Shown: positions 6,645 through 13,321 of the stretch, piece by piece | How the letters are laid out: each line of letters begins with the position of its first letter | Position numbering within the stretch: the stretch's first letter is position 1 | Assembly: GCA_964554335.1 (NCBI GenBank) | Contig: CAZKOF010000052.1 | Coordinates: 1-13,321 of the forward strand | DNA: 13,321 nt | Direction of reading: 5' to 3' | DNA from: UBA3263 sp964554335 | Lineage (GTDB): Bacteria; Bacteroidota; Bacteroidia; Bacteroidales; Muribaculaceae | Program-made: the position numbers and the translations under genes | Notes under the pieces: generated by a model | The model's input: the letters and a program-made list of their open reading frames with translations, nothing else | What the model was told of the DNA's origin: nothing | Databases searched by the model: none

Positions 6645-8801
6645 ATGAAAGTTTACAAAACCCACGAAATCAAAAACATTGCCCTGCTCGGTAGCAAGGG
6701 CTCCGGAAAAACCACACTCGCCGAGTCGATGCTCTTCGAGTGTGGAGTTATAAAACGTCGCGGAACGGTCGAGGCCGGAAATACGGTCAGCGACTATTTC
6801 CCCGTTGAAAAGGAATATGGTTACTCGGTTTTCTCTACCATATTTTATGCTGAATTCCTCGGCAAGAAGCTCAACTTCATCGATTGTCCGGGAGCCGACG
6901 ATTTCGTCGGATCGGCAATCACGGCGCTTAACGTCACCGACACGGGCGTCATTGTTGTCAATGCTCAATATGGAGTAGAGGTAGGCACTCAAAATATTTT
7001 CCGCACGACCGCCTCGCTGAAAAAGCCGGTTATTTTTGCCCTCAATCAGCTCGACGGCGAAAAGGCTGACTATGACAATGTCATCGAGCAGATGCGCGAC
7101 GTTTTCGGTCCGAAGGTGGTGCAGATCCAATACCCTTTGCAGTGTGGCGCAGGATTCAATGCGATGGTCGACGTGCTGCTGATGAAAAAATATGAATGGG
7201 GACCCGACGGCGGTGTTCCCGTGATTTCTGAAATTCCCGCTGAGGAGCTGGAGCGTGCAACCGAACTCCACAAGGCCCTCGTCGAGGCGGCCGCCGAAAA
7301 TGACGAGACGCTCATGGAGAAATTCTTCGACGCCGGCCACCTGACCGAAGACGAGATGCGCGAAGGCATCCGCAAGGGTCTGATCGACCGCTCGATTTAT
7401 CCGGTATTCTGCGTCAGCGCCGCCAAAGATATGGGCGTTCGCCGCATGATGGAGTTCCTGGGCAACGTTGTCCCATTCGTTGAGGATATGCCCGCTCCGG
7501 AGGCCACGGACGGCACCATAGTGGAGCCAAAGAGCGACGGCCCGCTGAGCCTCTATGTTTTCAAAACCTCCGTTGAACCGCATATCGGCGAGATCAGCTA
7601 CTTCAAGATTATGAGCGGCACGCTGCGCAGCGGCGACGACATCAATAACGTCAGCCGCGATAGCAAGGAGCGTCTGGCTCAGATTTTCACCGTCTGCGGC
7701 CAGATTCGCGCGCAGGTCGACGAACTTCATGCCGGCGATATCGGCGCCACCGTGAAGCTCAAAGACGTGCGAACGGGCAATACCCTCGACGGAAAGGGAT
7801 GCGACCTGGCATATGACTTTATCCGCTACCCGGAACCCAAATATACCCGCGCGGTGCGCCCCGTGACGGAGAGCGATTCCGAAAAACTGATGGAAATCCT
7901 CATCCGCATGCACGAGGAGGATCCGACCTGGATTGTCGAGCAGAGCCGTGAACTCAAGCAGACGCTTGTCAAAGGTCAGGGCGAGTTCCACCTGCGCACG
8001 CTCAAATGGCGCGTTGAAAACAACGACAAGCTCCCCATCACGTTCGAGGAGCCGAAGATTCCCTATCGCGAGACCATCACGAAGGCTGCCCGCGCCGACT
8101 ATCGACATAAAAAGCAGAGCGGCGGTTCCGGCCAGTTCGGTGAGGTGCATCTTATTATTGAACCATACACTGACGGCATGCCTGCCCCCGATACTTATAA
8201 ATTCGGCAATCAGGAGTTCAAGATGAATGTGCGCGACACTCAGGAAATTCCCCTCAGCTGGGGCGGCAAACTGGTGGTCGTGAACTGCATCGTTGGCGGC
8301 GCTATCGATGCCCGTTTCATTCCGGCTATTGTCAAAGGCCTGATGGACCGCATGGAGCAGGGGCCGCTGACCGGCTCCTATGCCCGCGACGTGCGCGTCT
8401 GCATCTATGACGGCAAGATGCACCCCGTCGACTCAAACGAGATCTCGTTCCGTCTTGCCGGCCGTAATGCCTTCAGCGAAGCTTTCCGCAATGCCAATCC
8501 GAAAGTCCTCGAACCGGTCTATGATGTTGACGTCATGGTCCCGGGCGACGTTATGGGCGATGTGATGAGCGACCTGCAGGGACGCCGGGCAATCATCATG
8601 GGCATGACTTCCGAAAACGGCTTCGAAAAGATTTCGGCGCGTGTGCCGCTCAAGGAGATGAGCAGCTACTCCACGGCTCTGAGCGCAATTACGGGCGGCC
8701 GCTCATCGTTCACCATGCGCTTCAACGGCTATGAACTCGTGCCTTCCGACGTGCAGGAGAAACTTCTCCAGGCTTATGCCGCCACCCGGACCGACGACTG
8801 A
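6645..8801 (+). CDS. fusA2: Elongation factor G2 paralogue (GTPase-deficient type)
   Basis: A 718-residue ribosomal translocase with full EF-G architecture: G domain about 1-285, beta-barrel domain II about 300-390, domain III about 405-475, domain IV about 476-600, and domain V about 620-695. The P-loop is GSKGSGKT (16-23). The G3 motif is DCPGADDF (80-87), where the catalytic histidine of DTPGH is replaced by Ala84. G4 is NQLD (134-137) and G5 is SAAK (258-261). Switch I also departs from the RGIT consensus (EKEYGYSVFST, 55-65). These features match EF-G2 of gut Bacteroides, reported as lacking GTPase activity, supporting translation under starvation and being needed for gut colonization. 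Domain IV keeps GQFGEVHLIIEP and SNEISFRLAGRNAF. The start at 6645 (MKVYKTHEIKNIALLG) is the family start; an upstream ATG at 6552 would add 31 unrelated residues and lies in the regulatory region. It is monocistronic and followed by a terminator. Confidence 0.92.
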   Translation: MKVYKTHEIKNIALLGSKGSGKTTLAESMLFECGVIKRRGTVEAGNTVSDYFPVEKEYGYSVFSTIFYAEFLGKKLNFIDCPGADDFVGSAITALNVTDTGVIVVNAQYGVEVGTQNIFRTTASLKKPVIFALNQLDGEKADYDNVIEQMRDVFGPKVVQIQYPLQCGAGFNAMVDVLLMKKYEWGPDGGVPVISEIPAEELERATELHKALVEAAAENDETLMEKFFDAGHLTEDEMREGIRKGLIDRSIYPVFCVSAAKDMGVRRMMEFLGNVVPFVEDMPAPEATDGTIVEPKSDGPLSLYVFKTSVEPHIGEISYFKIMSGTLRSGDDINNVSRDSKERLAQIFTVCGQIRAQVDELHAGDIGATVKLKDVRTGNTLDGKGCDLAYDFIRYPEPKYTRAVRPVTESDSEKLMEILIRMHEEDPTWIVEQSRELKQTLVKGQGEFHLRTLKWRVENNDKLPITFEEPKIPYRETITKAARADYRHKKQSGGSGQFGEVHLIIEPYTDGMPAPDTYKFGNQEFKMNVRDTQEIPLSWGGKLVVVNCIVGGAIDARFIPAIVKGLMDRMEQGPLTGSYARDVRVCIYDGKMHPVDSNEISFRLAGRNAFSEAFRNANPKVLEPVYDVDVMVPGDVMGDVMSDLQGRRAIIMGMTSENGFEKISARVPLKEMSSYSTALSAITGGRSSFTMRFNGYELVPSDVQEKLLQAYAATRTDD

Positions 8802-8829
8802 TTCTGTTTTCTTCATAACCATCATACCC

Positions 8830-8871
8830 GTCAGGGGGCTGTCTAACTCGTTAGACAACCTCCTGACTTTT
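8830..8871 (+). terminator. Rho-independent terminator after fusA2
   Basis: GTCAGGGGG, C, TGTCTAAC, a two-base loop TC, then GTTAGACA, A, CCTCCTGAC form a long hairpin with one mismatch and one G-T wobble. It is followed by TTTT at 8868-8871. It begins 28 bp after the fusA2 stop. The GGGGCTGTCTAA-type stem is a common terminator style in Bacteroidales. Confidence 0.82.
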
Positions 8872-8934
8872 CAATAATTGCTTTCTTGCGCTCACTGAAA
8901 AATTTTCAAAAATCGAGCGAAAAGCCGGAGACTA

Positions 8935-8979
8935 TGACAAAGAAGCGGTTGCCCCGCGCTAAAAATCAGGGCAACCGCT
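8935..8979 (-). terminator. Hairpin terminator after the secreted-protein gene
   Basis: A perfect 11-bp stem pairs 8944-8954 (AGCGGTTGCCC) with 8969-8979 around a 14-base loop. On the minus strand it lies 39 bp beyond the stop of the 1178-codon gene and is followed by the U-rich TTCTTTG. The U tract is imperfect, so efficiency is uncertain. The 8802-9018 gap otherwise holds only the fusA2 terminator. Confidence 0.6.
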
Positions 8980-9018
8980 CGAAATCCGTGGTTGTTTATT
9001 CAGTTGTCAGGCCGGCGC

Positions 9019-12000
9019 TCAGCGTATCACTTTGAGTAATGCGTGGCGACCTGATTTGTCGGTGGCACTTACAATGTAGACTCCGCCGGCGAGATTGCCG
9101 AGATCGCAGGAGCCGGTGCCGGTGAGCACTTTCGTGCCGGTCGTGCTATAGACCTCAATCAGGCAGCCTTCTGCCGTCACTACGCCGTCTCTGTACTTAA
9201 TCGAGATTGAGGCCTCGGCGTTAACATCCTCTATGCCTGACTTGTCGATGACAGTGACTCCGGCCGTTGTTGTCTGGCCGTTATAGCTGGCGGTGACAGT
9301 CGTGGTGCCTTCTTTCAGGCCCTTGACGGTGAGTGCGATTTTACCGTCGGCAACTGACAGGCTGACATTCTCAATCACGCTTTCATCAGCGATGTCGATT
9401 GTCAATTCGCCGAGGATGTCATCGTTGGCTGTCTCTCCGAAGATGCTTATGAGGAGGTCTGCGTCTTCGTCGACGCCCAACTCATACTCGTCGCTATCGA
9501 AGACGATGATGCCGCCTTCGAAGAATAGTCGCGGCGACTTGGGAGATGCCTCGCTCCAGGGCGCGCTGATTTCAGATCCGAAAGTGTAGCCGAGCTTTTC
9601 AAAGAACTCCTTGCCAAGCTCGTCGGACGAAATGGACTTGCCCTCGGTGGTTGTGGCCTCGTCAGCGATTTCGGTGTTGCAAACGGCCAGGTTGTCAGCT
9701 GCGTAGTTGTCAGCGAGGATGGTCTCGACCATCATGTCGCCGTAGCCTATTAAGTTCCAGTTGTCGTCGTAGATTGGCTCCGGCTCTTCGTTTGCGCAGC
9801 TCATGCCGATGATGCGGTGGAATGTGTCATCTTCGCCGTCGAATGAAGGTTCGCTATCCGGCTCGAATGCTTTCAGCGAACTGAGGTTGATGAAATTGCC
9901 CTTGATGATGGGGTCGGGGGTTTCACTTCCGTCTGACTCGTAGTCTGTGGCAAGTTTTCCAATCAGGCCGCCGGTCGACGGGCCGCCGCCCCACCTGGGA
10001 GCCGTTGTGGCTTCGATTGAACCTTGCACGTGGCAGTGTTGAAGTATGCCGCGCGACGATGTTCCGGCAACACCTCCGATTGTGTTCTGTCCCACAATCG
10101 CGGCGTTGACGTGGCAGTCCTCGATGCGGTCGCCGGCGGCAGATGTCGAGCCGACAATGCCGCCGACCGTGGTTCCGCCCGTTATGTTACCATTGAACGA
10201 GCAAGACTTGACGGTTGTCGTGGTCTTAATTTTGCCGGCGATGCCGCCCACTGACGATTCGGGGAGGTTGATGTCGGCGCCAATCACTGCCGAGCCTGAG
10301 ATTGTGGCGTATAGGACGGCCGTGCCGACGATGCCGCCGAATGTGGCGCTAATCTCATCGCTTTCACCCTTGACAGTGGCATCATAGACGCGCACATTGC
10401 TGATTGTGGCGCCTTGCAGCATATTGGCTACAATTCCTGTCTCACTGTAGTCATAGGCTATGACTTCAGGCTCGATGATGTTGAAATCTTTGACCTCGCC
10501 TGACTCTGCGACAAGCTCAAATATGCCGCTGCCGTCAAGCACCGGGCCGAAGATGTTGTGGCCCTTGCCGTCGAATGTGCCCGAGAAGCTGCCGGTGACA
10601 TACTCAATCTCGGTGCCTCTTGCGTCAAGATCGTTGACCATGACATAGTTGGCTGTGGGGTTGAATTTCACCTGGCGCAGGTCGCCCAATGTGGCGATTT
10701 GCCAGGGGTTGTCGGTCGAGCCGTCGCCGCCGGCGAATTTTTCAAGTGGCAGCTCGTAGCTGACAAGGTTCAGGCGGTAGTCGTCGGTGTTGTAAATAAC
10801 GCACAAATTCTGTCCTGAATCGCTCTTCTCGTCGAGCATGATACTGCTGATTGTCCCCAGCTCCTCGTCCGGCAGAAGTGTGAGCAGCGTGCCCTTTGAC
10901 GGACTGACAATCAACAGCTCCTCGCGGGTGTTGGAGCCGTTGCCTGTGTATCTCTTCACGAGCACCATATACTCGCGTTCCGAGTCGGTGTTGAAGATAT
11001 ACGGGTCAAGGGCGTAGGCCTTGTTGTACACTTGGGCGTAGGCCACATTCTCACCGAGGTCGAGTCGGTCGGTGTGGTGCAGCGAGCCGTCGGGGTTGAC
11101 GTAGGCCACGGTTTGGATGGCGTTGCCCCGGTCGTCTGACTCTGCGGTGTACTGGGCTACGGCATAAAGGGGCTTGCCGCCCTCGCCGGCAACCCTGTCG
11201 ACGCCTGCGTTCATCGTGATGCCGTCAGCGATGACGTAGGGTAGCGAACATTCCACGGTGCCGTCAATCAGGTTTACGAAGTCGAACGTGTAGGTGTCGT
11301 CGCTCTTTTTAATGAATAGAGCTTGCGGGTCTTGTCCACGCACGTCGCTCATCAGGCTCGTGCCGTCGATGTCCTCCCCGAGAGTGAGGATTTTCTCCGT
11401 ACCGGGAGTTTCCTCGCTCCCTGCCGGGTAGACGTAAAATGAGTAGGAATAGTCGTCAGATGAACTTTCGTAGTGGGCACGGGTGACGGTGAATGCCGGG
11501 GTGTCATCGTCGGTGTAGCGCCCGTAAGTGATGTCATCCTCGAACAGAAACCCTCCGAGATAATAAAAATACATGTCTGATGCCGAGCCGATGGTTGGCA
11601 CGCTGGTGCGGTAGGCGAGATTCGGCGAGCCGTAGCGCGGCACTTCGTAGTAGTCTATCACGAACTCGTTATCGGCCGTCAGTTCATCGTTGGTGTAGTC
11701 GAAAGGATTTTTGTAGAAGGAATATTTCAGGTAGTTGACGGCGAAGCAGGCCGTGGTGTCGTGGGCCTTGGCAATGACGGGAATCCAGCTCTCGCCGGTA
11801 GAGAGGAGTCCGGGAATTCTGAGCGTCTGTACAACCTCGTACCCCGAGCTGTAACCGGCTTTCTTGTAGATGTCGACGACATAGTCCAATGTGTTCACCA
11901 CGCCTCCGATTTCAGCCTGTTCGGGGTCCTGCTCGGTCATGAAGCCGATGTAGAAATTCTCGCTCCAGGAGTCGGTGCTGGTGTTGACATCCACGCACCA

Positions 12001-12555
12001 GTAGCCCTCGATCGTGGTGACAGGCTCTTCAGCGTCGCTGCTATAGACGTTTGTGTAGTAATGATTGACATATTCAGGGGTGTTGGCCGCGATGGCAACC
12101 ATGAACTCGGGTTTGTCGTCGTAGTTGAAAAACTTATTCGTGACGAGGTACCCCAGCTGGACATCGACGATGCGGGTCTCGTTCTCGGCAAGCTCCAAGT
12201 CGTCGGCAATCGTGGTTATCTCTGTTAACGACGAATCGTAGATTGTGAAAGAGAAATGCTCGATGGAGTTGTTGGAGTTTTTTGTGAACTGGCCTGAGTA
12301 ATACCACTGCTCGCCGTCGGGTGTCTGGAGCAAACCGACGTCATCGCCTTCGGGCAGGTTCTTTGACGCAAGTTTGGCGGCAGCTTTTATGCCTCCGTCG
12401 GCACGTGCGCCAAACACATTCGGCGCATTGACCTTTGGCATGAACCGGAAAGCCGCCTGACGCGAGTCGGGACGGGTGGCGTCAGTTTTCACCGTCGCGT
12501 ATCCGGGAAAGAAACATACAGCCGCAATGGCTGCGGAAAGTAATAAGTGTTTCAT
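9019..12555 (-). CDS. Large secreted GLUG-repeat protein with T9SS-like C-terminal domain
   Basis: An 1178-residue exported protein of unknown function. Residues 1-20 form a Sec signal peptide (MKHLLLSAAIAAVCFFPGYA). Residues 70-600 are beta-rich, acidic and Tyr/Asp-rich, with no domain I recognise; they resemble large surface proteins of gut Bacteroidales. A GGDGSTDNPWQIATLGDL lead-in at 609-626 opens a GLUG-type region to about 850, with GTFDGKGHNI followed by recurring VGGIAGK, VGGIVGS, IGGVAGT and TGGLIGK units. Such repeats usually build a right-handed beta-helix and occur in adhesins. An Ig-like domain (about 1015-1105) ends in KGLKEGTTTVTASYNGQTTTAGVTV. The last 70 residues, ending GGVYIVSATDKSGRHALLKVIR, look like a type IX secretion sorting domain, implying outer-membrane export and surface anchoring. 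Cysteines are few. It has its own promoter, a 110-nt leader and a terminator, so it is probably transcribed alone. A role in adhesion or glycan contact is inference. Confidence 0.88.
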   Translation of the reverse strand: MKHLLLSAAIAAVCFFPGYATVKTDATRPDSRQAAFRFMPKVNAPNVFGARADGGIKAAAKLASKNLPEGDDVGLLQTPDGEQWYYSGQFTKNSNNSIEHFSFTIYDSSLTEITTIADDLELAENETRIVDVQLGYLVTNKFFNYDDKPEFMVAIAANTPEYVNHYYTNVYSSDAEEPVTTIEGYWCVDVNTSTDSWSENFYIGFMTEQDPEQAEIGGVVNTLDYVVDIYKKAGYSSGYEVVQTLRIPGLLSTGESWIPVIAKAHDTTACFAVNYLKYSFYKNPFDYTNDELTADNEFVIDYYEVPRYGSPNLAYRTSVPTIGSASDMYFYYLGGFLFEDDITYGRYTDDDTPAFTVTRAHYESSSDDYSYSFYVYPAGSEETPGTEKILTLGEDIDGTSLMSDVRGQDPQALFIKKSDDTYTFDFVNLIDGTVECSLPYVIADGITMNAGVDRVAGEGGKPLYAVAQYTAESDDRGNAIQTVAYVNPDGSLHHTDRLDLGENVAYAQVYNKAYALDPYIFNTDSEREYMVLVKRYTGNGSNTREELLIVSPSKGTLLTLLPDEELGTISSIMLDEKSDSGQNLCVIYNTDDYRLNLVSYELPLEKFAGGDGSTDNPWQIATLGDLRQVKFNPTANYVMVNDLDARGTEIEYVTGSFSGTFDGKGHNIFGPVLDGSGIFELVAESGEVKDFNIIEPEVIAYDYSETGIVANMLQGATISNVRVYDATVKGESDEISATFGGIVGTAVLYATISGSAVIGADINLPESSVGGIAGKIKTTTTVKSCSFNGNITGGTTVGGIVGSTSAAGDRIEDCHVNAAIVGQNTIGGVAGTSSRGILQHCHVQGSIEATTAPRWGGGPSTGGLIGKLATDYESDGSETPDPIIKGNFINLSSLKAFEPDSEPSFDGEDDTFHRIIGMSCANEEPEPIYDDNWNLIGYGDMMVETILADNYAADNLAVCNTEIADEATTTEGKSISSDELGKEFFEKLGYTFGSEISAPWSEASPKSPRLFFEGGIIVFDSDEYELGVDEDADLLISIFGETANDDILGELTIDIADESVIENVSLSVADGKIALTVKGLKEGTTTVTASYNGQTTTAGVTVIDKSGIEDVNAEASISIKYRDGVVTAEGCLIEVYSTTGTKVLTGTGSCDLGNLAGGVYIVSATDKSGRHALLKVIR

Positions 12556-12562
12556 TGTAAAT

Positions 12563-12598
12563 ATGTATTAGTGTACTATAATGTATGAATGTACTATG
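12563..12598. repeat. 18-bp tandem direct repeat in the leader of the secreted-protein gene
   Basis: Two adjacent 18-base units, 12563-12580 and 12581-12598, agree at 15 of 18 positions. Both contain ATGTAT and TGTACTAT. The array ends 7 bp before the start codon of the secreted protein, in the transcribed leader. It could be a pair of protein or RNA binding sites, or an AU-rich translation enhancer, or simple drift of AT-rich sequence. Confidence 0.6.
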
Positions 12599-12606
12599 TC
12601 AAATCG

Positions 12607-12624
12607 GCCTATGTCGGCATAGGC
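12607..12624 (-). promoter_or_regulatory. Leader hairpin upstream of the secreted-protein gene
   Basis: GCCTATG and CATAGGC form a perfect 7-bp stem with a four-base loop (TCGG on +, CCGA on -). It lies in the predicted 5' leader roughly 40-60 nt after the expected transcription start and 51 nt before the ATG. No T-tract follows on either strand, so it is not an obvious terminator. A role in mRNA stability or as a dyad operator is possible. Confidence 0.5.
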
Positions 12625-12671
12625 ATGGATGTTTGCTGCGCCGAGCATGCAGATTGCAACCCTGCCCGCCG

Positions 12672-12702
12672 CAAAGTTAATAAAATTTCCTAAATAATCA
12701 AA
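12672..12702 (-). promoter_or_regulatory. Bacteroidota-type promoter of the secreted-protein gene
   Basis: On the minus strand a TTTG box (12699-12702) is followed by exactly 19 bases and then TAACTTTG (12672-12679), a perfect match to the consensus. Transcription should start near 12665, giving a leader of about 110 nt. The -33 box lies 20 bp beyond the gntR stop, so the secreted protein need not depend on gntR transcription. Confidence 0.82.
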
Positions 12703-12722
12703 AAAATACCTTGCAATCGTTG

Positions 12723-13082
12723 TCAATCGAGTGTAATGGTGCCGTTGTCGATGGTGAGGCGGGAGATGCCGGCGCGGCGCATTCGGGCGATGATGTCGGG
12801 GACGGTGGTGTCGACGAACTCGCGGCGCAGCAGGTCGCGCAGGCAGCGTCGGGCGTCGTCGGCAACGTAGTAGCCGAGGCCGCGGCGCTGGTAAATCACT
12901 CCTGCGGCGGCGAGGTCGTCGTAGGCTTTCATGACCGTGCGGTTATTGACGGCGAGTTCCACGGCGAGCTCTTTCGTCGAGGGTATGCGCCCGTCGGGCA
13001 GCCAGTGGCCGGCGAGAATCTCGCCGGCGCAGTAGTCGGCCACCTGTCGGAAAATCGGTTTGTCGGCAGCGAACTCCATCAT
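12723..13082 (-). CDS. GntR-family transcriptional regulator, YtrA type
   Basis: A 119-residue DNA-binding protein. Residues 8-76 form the GntR winged helix: PIFRQVADYCAGEI, then GRIPSTKELAVELAVNNRTVMKAY (residues 31-54) with the recognition helix, then the wing GVIYQRRGLGYYV. The C-terminal tail of about 43 residues is too short for a FadR, HutC or MocR ligand domain, which places it in the small YtrA subfamily. Those proteins are usually dimeric repressors of adjacent ABC transporter genes and of themselves. No transporter gene lies downstream here; the next gene on the strand is the secreted protein with its own promoter. Partners may lie beyond the right edge. Two adjacent ATG codons (13082 and 13079) are possible starts. 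Its promoter carries a strong palindrome over the start site, suggesting autorepression. Confidence 0.9.
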   Translation of the reverse strand: MMEFAADKPIFRQVADYCAGEILAGHWLPDGRIPSTKELAVELAVNNRTVMKAYDDLAAAGVIYQRRGLGYYVADDARRCLRDLLRREFVDTTVPDIIARMRRAGISRLTIDNGTITLD

Positions 13083-13178
13083 ACCTGTCGTCGGGCAATG
13101 GCACGCATCGCTTTAGGTAGGTTCTATTAATTGGTTTATCAGCGCGTAATGCAGAACCCCAAAAGCATCATTGCACTG

Positions 13179-13199
13179 ATTCGTGAGTACATCACGAAT
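13179..13199. promoter_or_regulatory. Candidate GntR autoregulatory operator
   Basis: ATTCGTGA, five bases GTACA, then TCACGAAT form a perfect 8-5-8 inverted repeat. It abuts the -7 box at 13201-13208 and covers the expected transcription start of gntR, the ideal place for a repressor. Dimeric winged-helix regulators bind dyads of this size. Binding by the adjacent GntR protein is inference. Confidence 0.6.
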
Positions 13200-13200
13200 G

Positions 13201-13232
13201 CAAAAGTAGCGATAATTTAAGACTTATACAAG
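13201..13232 (-). promoter_or_regulatory. Bacteroidota-type promoter of gntR
   Basis: On the minus strand CTTG (13229-13232), one base off TTTG, is followed by 20 bases and a perfect TACTTTTG box (13201-13208). Transcription should start near 13194, inside the palindrome, giving a leader of about 110 nt before the gntR ATG. The leader holds no other gene that I can support. Confidence 0.65.
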
Positions 13233-13271
13233 TTTTCACTTCTTCATTTTACATCTTTTTTTTGCGTTTTT

Positions 13272-13280
13272 GGGGGGGGG
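13272..13280 (+). repeat. Nine-G homopolymer tract near the right edge
   Basis: Nine consecutive G residues follow a T-rich stretch that includes eight T residues at 13256-13263. The tract lies upstream of gntR in a non-coding gap. On the + strand it separates a TTTG at 13261-13264 from TAAATGTC at 13281-13288 by 16 bp. That is 3 bp short of the consensus spacing, so slippage to 12 G would restore it. No gene on the + strand is seen before the window ends. Confidence 0.55.
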
Positions 13281-13321
13281 TAAATGTCTGTGTGTCAATA
13301 CTATACCGCTTGTGGATTTTT

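Noticed and set aside
6600..8423. A 607-codon open frame antisense to fusA2
   Set aside because: It lacks any recognisable domain, has a skewed His/Ala/Val composition and exists because the fusA2 codons rarely create stops on the opposite strand.
12711..13130. A 139-codon + strand frame opposite gntR
   Set aside because: It has no domain and is the antisense of a clear GntR winged-helix protein.
13149..13220. A 23-codon + strand frame across the gntR palindrome
   Set aside because: It overlaps the operator and promoter of gntR on the other strand, has no ribosome binding site and its content is explained by the palindrome.

Overview
The window looks like chromosomal DNA from a gut Bacteroidales bacterium, most likely a Muribaculaceae-type relative. 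The evidence is the Bacteroidota promoter signature (TTTG, about 20 bp, TAnnTTTG) at several gene starts, a large exported protein with GLUG-type repeats and a type IX secretion-like C-terminal tail, an EF-G2 paralogue typical of Bacteroidales, and an anaerobe-type biotin synthase. The family assignment is inference. No tRNA, rRNA, CRISPR array, transposase or integrase is visible.

Left block, + strand (1-3715): a perfect promoter drives three tightly coupled genes: biotin synthase (bioB), a long-chain acyl-CoA synthetase-like AMP-forming ligase, and a family 2 glycosyltransferase. The stop and start codons overlap by 4 and 1 bases, so this is almost certainly one translationally coupled transcript. 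The bioB product lacks two residues that hold the auxiliary cluster in the E. coli enzyme and looks like the variant described from obligate anaerobes.

Middle block, - strand (3712-6439): a 46-codon small gene, then argS with its own promoter box, then 15 bp later a Bax inhibitor-1/YccA-family membrane protein. This last gene is split by a single in-frame TGA at 3859-3861. The reading frame and the family's signature residues continue intact for 48 codons to a normal stop. Its end overlaps the end of the convergent glycosyltransferase gene.

Right of centre, + strand (6645-8801): a full-length EF-G2 paralogue (fusA2) whose G3 motif lacks the catalytic histidine, matching the GTPase-deficient EF-G2 known from gut Bacteroides. 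A 16-bp perfect palindrome sits about 90 bp upstream, and a strong hairpin terminator follows the gene.

Right block, - strand (9019-13321): a YtrA-type GntR repressor with its own promoter and a perfect 8-5-8 palindrome over the expected transcription start, so autorepression is likely. Below it lies the 1178-residue secreted protein with a perfect promoter, a roughly 110-nt leader holding a hairpin and an 18-bp tandem repeat, and a terminator hairpin. A run of nine G residues near the right edge could vary the spacing of a rightward promoter for a gene outside the window.

I see no complete new multigene system. The best leads are the interrupted yccA, the 46-aa small protein, the variant BioB, and the regulatory sites of gntR, fusA2 and the secreted protein.
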